Source of the DNA: Ctena decussata
Taxonomy: Eukaryota; Mollusca; Bivalvia; Lucinida; Lucinidae
Length of the DNA: 64,000 nt
NCBI GenBank assembly: GCA_963989385.1
Contig: OZ022502.1
Coordinates: forward strand, 12,759,001 to 12,823,000
Reading direction: 5' to 3'
This document shows, piece by piece, positions 57,530-64,000 of the stretch; position 1 is the stretch's first letter; every line of letters begins with the position of its first letter. Under the pieces are notes generated by a model. The model saw only the letters and a list, made by a program, of their open reading frames with translations. It had not been told where the DNA came from and searched no databases. Both the position numbers and the translations under genes were made by a program.

Positions 57530-59098
57530 GTGCTTCTTTCCCCTTTGGTTTTGAGGGCGGAATGTGGGATTGGATTGTATTAATTCCTGATTATTGACAA
57601 TCATTTTTTACTTTCAATCACTCATTAAAGTACCACTTTTTGTGCTCATGAGTACCAAGATTTAACCTTGCACTGAAAAATTAAAAACTATTACAATCAG
57701 ATCCCATACACCGCCCTCAAATCCAAAAGGAAATGATGATTATATAAAAAAATGACGATAGTTAAAGATAGACGCGTATAGTTAACCTACAAAAAGCTGG
57801 TCATTACGCTACTTCAGCTGAAAACACGACTCACACAACACGAAAACGCCGACCAAGTAATAGCATCATCTTTGTTTTACCTATTTCTATACCAAATTAC
57901 AAAATAAACAAGAAGCAAAGTGGGCAGCTATATAGTAGACGCCCACAGAAAAGCAGACAGGAAAACAAGTCAGACTAAGGAAATACAAGAAAAGTGCCGC
58001 CTTGGACCGGCCAGTAAAAGATTACTATCGGTCTTAAATTAGTTTCACTGGATCTAATTCCCTCGCTTTCAGATTCTGTGATGGTTCGAAACATTTGGTT
58101 AGCGAAGATTTCCTAAAAGATAGTATGAAGCATCAAAGACGAGGACTGGACAGAAACAAGAACTGCGACACGTGGAGATTATTAGGGTGCCAAACAACAG
58201 AAATGAAAGCTGGAGCACAAAAATAGAACACGCATCCACACACACACGCACACACATACACACACACAATAATGAAATTTATATTTGCTTGCTCATGAAA
58301 TTTCTGTATATGTAATCGTCGTAGTATGAGAGTTTATTAGAGGGTATACGGTATAATATAAAGTAGGCACACTAAGTTATAAACTGGTTTTGTCAAGGTT
58401 TGTAATCGTATGATGGCAATTTTTAACGAAGTTGAATTCTAGTACTGAATCATTCGAGCCAAAGCCAGCGACAAAGAGGCAATTCCATTTTCCACACCGA
58501 CCCACCCCGAGCAATGGGTGAGCTCTGAGGAAACCGCCTTATAAACCTAGAGTGCATACTATTTCTGGTATTCTGAGTGTTTTAAAAGGTAGAATCAGTT
58601 CAAGCGAACTTGAAGTTCGTAACTTTATCAAAATACATTCATTTGCATTATAATACCAGCATCTGAAAGGCCAAAACAATTGTTAACCGTTTTCTATAGT
58701 TTACTGAATAATATACATGTATGTCCATTAATGTTAATAATTTAATATTTATAGCAAAGCGAAGCCATAGGATCTATAACTTATCATGGCTACAAGAGGG
58801 TAATAACCAGAGCCTTGCGAAGTGGTAATGATGACTGACAGAGGCATTTGTTCTACAATCCATACACAGGAGGGTAATATTTTGATTTTGTAACGTAAGG
58901 TATTTAAATATAGTTTCATAAAGTAATAGCAGGAATTGTCTTTCTCTATGAATATGTTTTATTTCTACTTCTAATACTACCACTTATGATAATGATAAAT
59001 ATAGGCCGAATAGTGTTTAGATTTCGAATATCGTGGTGACAGTGCAGAGTTTGCAGTTCAGTTAAAATTTAATTTTAGAAAACAGATCAACTATGTAT
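57530..59098. other. No gene recognised
   Basis: AT-rich, with a (CA)n tract at 58229-58268. No exon or element end is seen until the inverted repeat begins at 59099. Confidence 0.4.
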
Positions 59099-59707
59099 AC
59101 GTGGGGTGATCATTAAGTAATAGAAACATCTTTGTAGATTAGTTGATTATATACAGAAATAAGTATCCTTCATGTATCAACAAAGAGTGTCTTTTGAGAT
59201 TTCAAATTCATGTTTGAAATTGAAATTTTAACGCGTTACCATAGCAGCATATGACGTCACGTTCATGATGGGTACCGCGTGTGAATTTATTCGACGCCAT
59301 TATGGTAAGGAGGAGCTTGTATTATGCTTATTGTGTGCGATATGTAAACAGAAATTGAAAATTCAGGAACACTTTCCGTTTAAGTGATACTTTGGCTTTA
59401 GAAACACACATATAATAGACCTTGGGCCACCCTATACCCCCCGTTCTCCCCCTGTGGGATTTTTGGCCAGTATGTTTTTTCTAAACTTTGTTATGTACCC
59501 AACTATATTTTACTTGTTTGCCAATTTTAAAGTTGAGCATTTGGAATTTTACGGCCCTTCAACACATGTTCCCCCATTTTGTCCCACTGGACATACATGT
59601 TGTGCTCTATTCCAAAACACATTAAAGAAATTTGGTATTTTGATAGATATAATGTAGAATATATGACAGTTATTATCATAGAATGTCTTTATGCACAAAT
59701 TAATTTA

Positions 59708-60050
59708 ACAAAATGAATTTGTTAGAAGAAATTACCGTATTTCCTCCCATAAAAACTGTTATTAGCATGTGGCCCACTGGTAAATGTCTAATATGAAATG
59801 CACAGTCCCAATAATTTGATCTCAGAATACGCTGTTGAATGAACATGATTAAAAATTCTTCACATTCTTTTCATTTAACAAAATGAATATGTTTAAAAAA
59901 CTACCATATTTCCTCCCACACAAACTGCTATTAGCAAGTGGTGCATTGGTAAAAGTCTTATGTTAAATGCACAGTCCCAGTAACTTGATCTCAGAATACA
60001 CTCTTGAGTACGCATAATCAACTATCGTTAAACATTCTTTTCATCTTCTT
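59708..60050. repeat. Direct duplication in the transposon 3' region
   Basis: TTTAACAAAATGAAT, CCGTATTTCCTCCCA, GCACAGTCCCA and TTGATCTCAGAATAC occur in the same order at 59700-59870 and 59875-60050. The second copy runs into the end of the reading frame. Confidence 0.75.
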
Positions 60051-63026
60051 TGTCATCATCACTTTCAAATATTTGATCCATACGACTCTGAACAACTACG
60101 TCCACCTCTTCCTCAACGTCACAATCAAGGGTATGATCCAGGCTACCCTCCGATAGAATGTCGATCAGTTCCTGTGGTATCATATCACCATTGGACCACT
60201 GGTAATCCAAGCCATCTGCTGATAGTTGCCAACCACTTTTTGCAGGTTCAGGTAGATCAGGAAACTGTACATTAGCAATTTTCCAGATCAGGGCCTGATA
60301 GTTAGCCCTTTTAATGTGTGAAACGAGACTGGACCTACACGGCGGTAATAAGTTCATGTCAATCGCATCATAATTTGATAGCAGAATGCCACTTCCACTG
60401 CTAAATCTGTTCTTAGCCATATCATATCTCAGTTTGTCAATGTCTTTGTAAGATGGGTTTCCATACATACAGCAGGCGAATTCTTCTAATGCCTTACACA
60501 TGTCTTCCGGGACATTCACAGAATTTCCAAGCTAACTGAAAACAGTTATGAACTGCGGATACTTCCTAAGCAGATTCAAGGGTTTAACTTTTCCCTTCCT
60601 AACAAAGGCACTTGTTGTATATCATCCGGTAAATGCATGGAACCCTAGTAAGGAGGAACAAAAGTCTCTTTCATGCTTTTGAATGAGTATTTTTATGTCC
60701 AAGATTCTTCTCTTATTTCCTACAGCTGTGTCAAAATGTAGCCCTTTGTTTACCCTGTCTCCATTTGCCAGTAGAAGCAAAAATACATCTGTATCTGGAG
60801 ATCGCACGACTATCATTGGATAAGGCTCAGACTTTGCAGCATGGAGACAGTGAAGGATTATACGGGTATCGGCTTCTTCTTGCGATGACAAAAGATCTGG
60901 CACTGATTCACATTGCGTAATAAGTCCGTCAGTGCTTTTTAAAATGACATAGTTTTCTTTGAACACGAAATAGATATGTTTGTTAAACAATTTTTCAGCA
61001 CATTCATCATCTTTCTATGTCTTAAGATAAGGTTTATAACTGTTTCTTTGTTAGCATTATTGCTAAGAAAGGATTTCCAGTCTCTTGGAATTTTCGTTGA
61101 TGGTCCGCTGATAATGTATGGATCTGCCAATCCCCTTCTCAGCCGTTCTGCCTATTTAATGGAATAAATTTGATATGAATCGGTGACAAAATAAACCTTT
61201 TTAACTCTTGGAAGCAATGAAAAAACTTTCTGTGCTAGTTCTCCAAAAGTAGCCGGAAGCCCAGTAAGTGCCTGAAGAAGTGCATTTCCATCTACTACAT
61301 AATGTTTTCTCCAAAAGGGTTTGACCCTGTCTAGGCAATGTTTGCATTGCACTGGCATGTTCTAGCTTATAAAGAAGAGCAGATTTATCTGTTTTCACTG
61401 GCAGCCCATCAGCTGAAGCTAAAGACCATGGTAAAGGACCAAGCGGATATGCCAGTACCTTCTGCATATCTAAACTGTGCTCTTCTGATAGCATAAGGAG
61501 CTGCCCAAAGAGGTTCCGTTCTGCAGTTATTTCCACCATTTTTTGTTTGTGGCCTTCAGCTTTGTTTTAGGTTTTAGATCCGTAAACGTTTTAAGAGATT
61601 GCCTCTTTAAAGGTGCATGAAACAGGACAGTCTTTTTTACCAGTCGAGTGTCAATGAACTCATGAAAACAGTTTTTGCCTATTTCATCCACATTCAGTAA
61701 GTCACTTGCAATTGCATCAGGGATAACGGCTCCTGACGACAAAAAAACTAATGATTCTGGTTGATCTGCAGCAAATGGATTCATAAAATTTCCAAAGCTA
61801 TGTAACAGGTCCTAAACCGACTTTTCACTTTGCTTTATTTCTGCTGTTCGCAAGCCTGTGTGGGTGTTTTCATCTGATTTGTCCATTCCTGCCAAATCTA
61901 ATGTTGCTGTAACATAACTAGCCCTGTTGTGACGGGTCACACACCACCTGTAATAAGCTGGATAATTTCTGCTGAATCCTATGATACCTCCACTAGATTT
62001 TGCATGCCGATTAACTGTTTGTTCTATTGTTAGGTCTACAGGGGTTCTTGAAGCAGGCACAGATGACCTGCATACAGAAAAGCCCTTATTTCTTAGCAAT
62101 TCCTCTGCCCCTGGGCGGAAGTGCTTTAGATTCAGCAGCATTATATAGTACACAGACAAGTATCTGGCATAATTTTGATGGTCCATACTAAAAAGCAATG
62201 GGCATAATTCTAGTAGACATACAAGATGGAGATCATAGTTATTCAGTGTTGTAGCTGTAAGAAATCTTAGCAGCAGCCACACCCTGTCAGTATTCTGTAA
62301 CCAGAACTGTGCTGTTTGTCCCATCTTTCCTTTTCTGACATCATCCTTGAACTCATGATACTTCTGGAGCAGTTTGTGGACAGTTTCTTTTTCCATTGCT
62401 TCTTCAAGTGCAGCAGTTGAAGGAGACTCGGAGAGAGTTTTTATGACGGTTCTAGCAGATGTAACAGTAAACTGATTTTCATGATTTCTGGCAAAAGCCT
62501 GTATTAGCAGTCTTTCTAAGGCTTCCAGAAAAACTCAGTGTACACGCATTGCTCTGTTGTAGTGTTTTCCAGACATAACTTTCTCAATAGACCCACTAGC
62601 ACAAATACCAGATTCAATCACAGTGTCCTCAAAACCAGAGCCTTGCAACATTTTCCCCATCGCACCAAAGTAGGAGCAAATGGTATGAAATACGCCCAAC
62701 CGCACTATTACATTTTGATATTGTTCTGGAAATTGCCATAGTAGAGCAAATGTTGTCTTTGCAACAGCCAGATCAAATGTCACAACTGTAAAGTTTTGCC
62801 CAACTTCATTAGTTCCTTGCTGTGATAACCTCAGTATCTCTTGCACAGTAGAACTGTCTGTAATCGGTGCATTGATCGGTGACATATAATCAACAGTAGT
62901 TTGCATGCTGCCATCCTGTGCACTTGTTGCAGAAATCCAACCATTCCAATTAGGTACTGTTTGACCTTCGTCACTATGTTCCAACCGACAAAACGTCCAT
63001 AGCATTTCTGAAAGTACCCCTCCCAC
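60028..63026 (-). pseudogene. Decayed transposon gene: orphan domain plus FEN1/XPG-like PIN nuclease
   Basis: The coding trace runs from about 63009 (after a TACTTTCAG acceptor) to a stop at 60028, roughly 990 codons. In-frame stops lie at about 62535, 61812, 61152, 60622 and 60532, with frameshifts near 61535, 61350 and 60990, so this copy is dead. The N-terminal part has NWNGWISATS, VDYMSPINAPITDS, VTFDLAVAK, LGVFHTICSYFGAMGKM, IESGICASGSIEKVMSGKHY; then MDHQNYARYLSVYYIMLLNL, TIEQTVNRHAKSSGGIIGFS. The C-terminal part has VVDGNALLQALTG, FVTDSYQ, GPSTKIPRDWKSFLSNNANK, SQEEADTRIILH, VRSPDTDVFLLLL and LLGFHAFTG, which map in order on the acidic motifs of FEN1-family nucleases. I recall this combination as an abundant uncharacterised protein in cnidarians, molluscs and fish (recollection, not a search). 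The first part has no known fold to me. Confidence 0.75.
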
Positions 63027-63080
63027 CCCCCCCCCACCCCCGCCACCCTCTCTCTCACTCTCTCTCTTTCTCTCTGCAAG
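63020..63080. repeat. C-rich and (CT)n tract
   Basis: Poly-C mixed tract followed by CTCTCTCTCACTCTCTC. On the minus strand it is a purine-rich stretch directly before the acceptor of the transposon gene. Confidence 0.8.
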
Positions 63081-63684
63081 TAGCTGTAGTTTATTTACTT
63101 ATCCAAACATAAGAAAAACACCTACATACAGTACTCAGCTGAACCGTTATTTAAGTCAAGACGCAGCAAAAGGCTATCTATGGACCAAAATTGTTATGTG
63201 CATATAATGCAGCGGCTAGTTAGAGCCACATGTTATTTTTAGAAGTGAAAAATCTTCATTTTAGGCCATTTAAACCAGGGATAAATTTGTAAGCGTTCTA
63301 AGAAGAAAGAGTATTGTCAGTTTTATGAGCAATAGAACTGATGACGTCACTTTGACGTGCTATGACGTCATCAATTAACCTTTTAGGGTACAAATTCATG
63401 TCCATTTGATATCCAGGTGCATATACCTAACTACTTGAATCTTTAAGCCGATGTTTTAAAAGCAGAATCAAAAATATAAGTAAATCATTTAGAGTACCCC
63501 CATTTCTCTGACTGCCCAAAATATCTGAGGGTATGTTTACAAAATCCGTCGTAACTTCTTTAAGCTCAAGTTTAAAATTAGCAAACAGGTGGATTTTATA
63601 ACGTTATATAACCCTTATGAAGAAAATCATAGTCTGCAAAAATCCCACAGGGGGTGAAGGATTTACCCCATGAGCCCAGGGTCT
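63081..63684. other. 5' region of the transposon, no coding seen
   Basis: 600 bp between the first recognisable exon and the right terminus. No upstream coding exon could be traced. The promoter, if any, would be here. Confidence 0.4.
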
Positions 63685-64000
63685 ATAATGATTCTTTATG
63701 AAAACTCTCTAAAATCTGGCACGAATTTAAGCTGAAGCAGGGATAAAAAGAATTGATTTTTCGGGGGGTTGACATGTTATCCCGTTATCATGTATTATGC
63801 TAAAGTTAATTGGTCGGTTATCAATTACATGATGATTTTCTTTCCGCTATAAAATTCTACCAAGACTCTGTTAGTTTAATTGCAGTGACGTCACAGTTCT
63901 GTGGCTCCGTCTTAAAATAAGCGAAAAATGTCAAATTTCGCCCGATCAAATGTCTTTCACGGTCTGTATTTCCGCCAGGTTTGAGAGCAAGTCATGAATA

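Larger units (their letters stand above)
59417..63684 (-). mobile_element. 4268 bp TIR transposon carrying a PIN-nuclease-like gene
   Basis: Ends are AGACCTTGGGCC (59417) and the inverse of AGACCCTGGGCT (63684). Both ends carry an identical 18 bp block, CCCCCTGTGGGATTTTTG, about 31 bp in from the tip (59448-59465 and 63637-63654 inverted). The terminal inverted repeats are about 60 bp and imperfect. ATAAT lies directly outside both ends (59412-59416 and 63685-63689) and once in the empty site at 276-280. The 5 bp duplication and the transposon gene inside show a DNA-mediated insertion. The tip sequence and its protein match no superfamily I can name. Confidence 0.85.
59099..63972. repeat. Right arm of window-scale inverted repeat, split by a transposon
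   Basis: 59099-59411 and 63690-63972 together are the inverse of 1-577. The intervening 59417-63684, plus one copy of ATAAT, is an insertion absent from the left arm. Confidence 0.85.

Noticed and set aside
57191..57604. Minus-strand ORFs with poly-Leu/Phe or poly-His-Thr
   Set aside because: Produced by (AAAT)n and (TG)n simple repeats.
59412..63689. Calling the PIN-nuclease locus a host gene with introns
   Set aside because: Stops and frameshifts interrupt the coding trace without matching GT..AG pairs, and the locus is bounded by TIRs, a duplicated ATAAT and a documented empty site.

Overview
The window is non-coding-rich, AT-rich eukaryotic DNA packed with old mobile elements. Several dispersed elements have the pearl/BIV160 architecture described from bivalve molluscs: about 155-165 bp tandem repeats, an ACGG-type microsatellite, then a terminal hairpin. 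A marine bivalve is therefore the most likely source; the species cannot be named from sequence alone. Nothing looks prokaryotic, and no rRNA, CRISPR array or functional tRNA was seen.

Host genes. I assembled two paralogous, minus-strand, multi-exon genes by hand from splice signals and matching intron phases. Gene 1 runs from 42285 down to 13774 in five coding exons and predicts 165 aa. Gene 2 runs from 53980 down to 48127 in four coding exons and predicts 164 aa. Both predict small secreted or membrane-anchored proteins with an N-terminal hydrophobic segment and two conserved C-terminal exons (GDYR.AV.DF.SL, then G.R.GDRTFIV...G.PTIE...GYV.IRKTD.LTY). The C-terminal part resembles, from memory, a domain seen at the C-termini of some bacterial polymorphic toxins. 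A lone strong exon at 887-946 (minus) and a weak one at 28116-28335 (plus) may belong to other genes.

Layout. Positions 1-577 carry a repeat whose inverted copy lies at 59099-63972, so a long inverted repeat brackets almost the whole window. From 580 to 13.7 kb come a minisatellite, palindromic MITEs, tRNA-derived SINEs and a coding-like minisatellite. Introns 3 and 4 of gene 1 (13.9-40.4 kb) hold five Helentron-like/pearl-type elements (15.1-17.1, 27.0-28.1, 28.6-30.5, 35.3-37.2 and 38.2-40.1 kb), two LINE fragments and several foldback elements. The 42.3-56.9 kb stretch holds gene 2 and most of the copies of the main MITE family.

The standout is 59417-63684, a 4268 bp DNA transposon. It has imperfect terminal inverted repeats (AGACC...GGTCT ends) and a 5 bp target duplication (ATAAT). 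It is inserted in the right copy of the window-bracketing repeat, and the left copy at 276-280 preserves the empty site. The element carries, on the minus strand, a decayed gene for a metazoan orphan protein. Its C-terminal half reads as a FEN1/XPG-like PIN nuclease, preceded by a large domain with no family I can name. I know of no named transposon superfamily with this protein, so this is the best candidate for an undescribed system.
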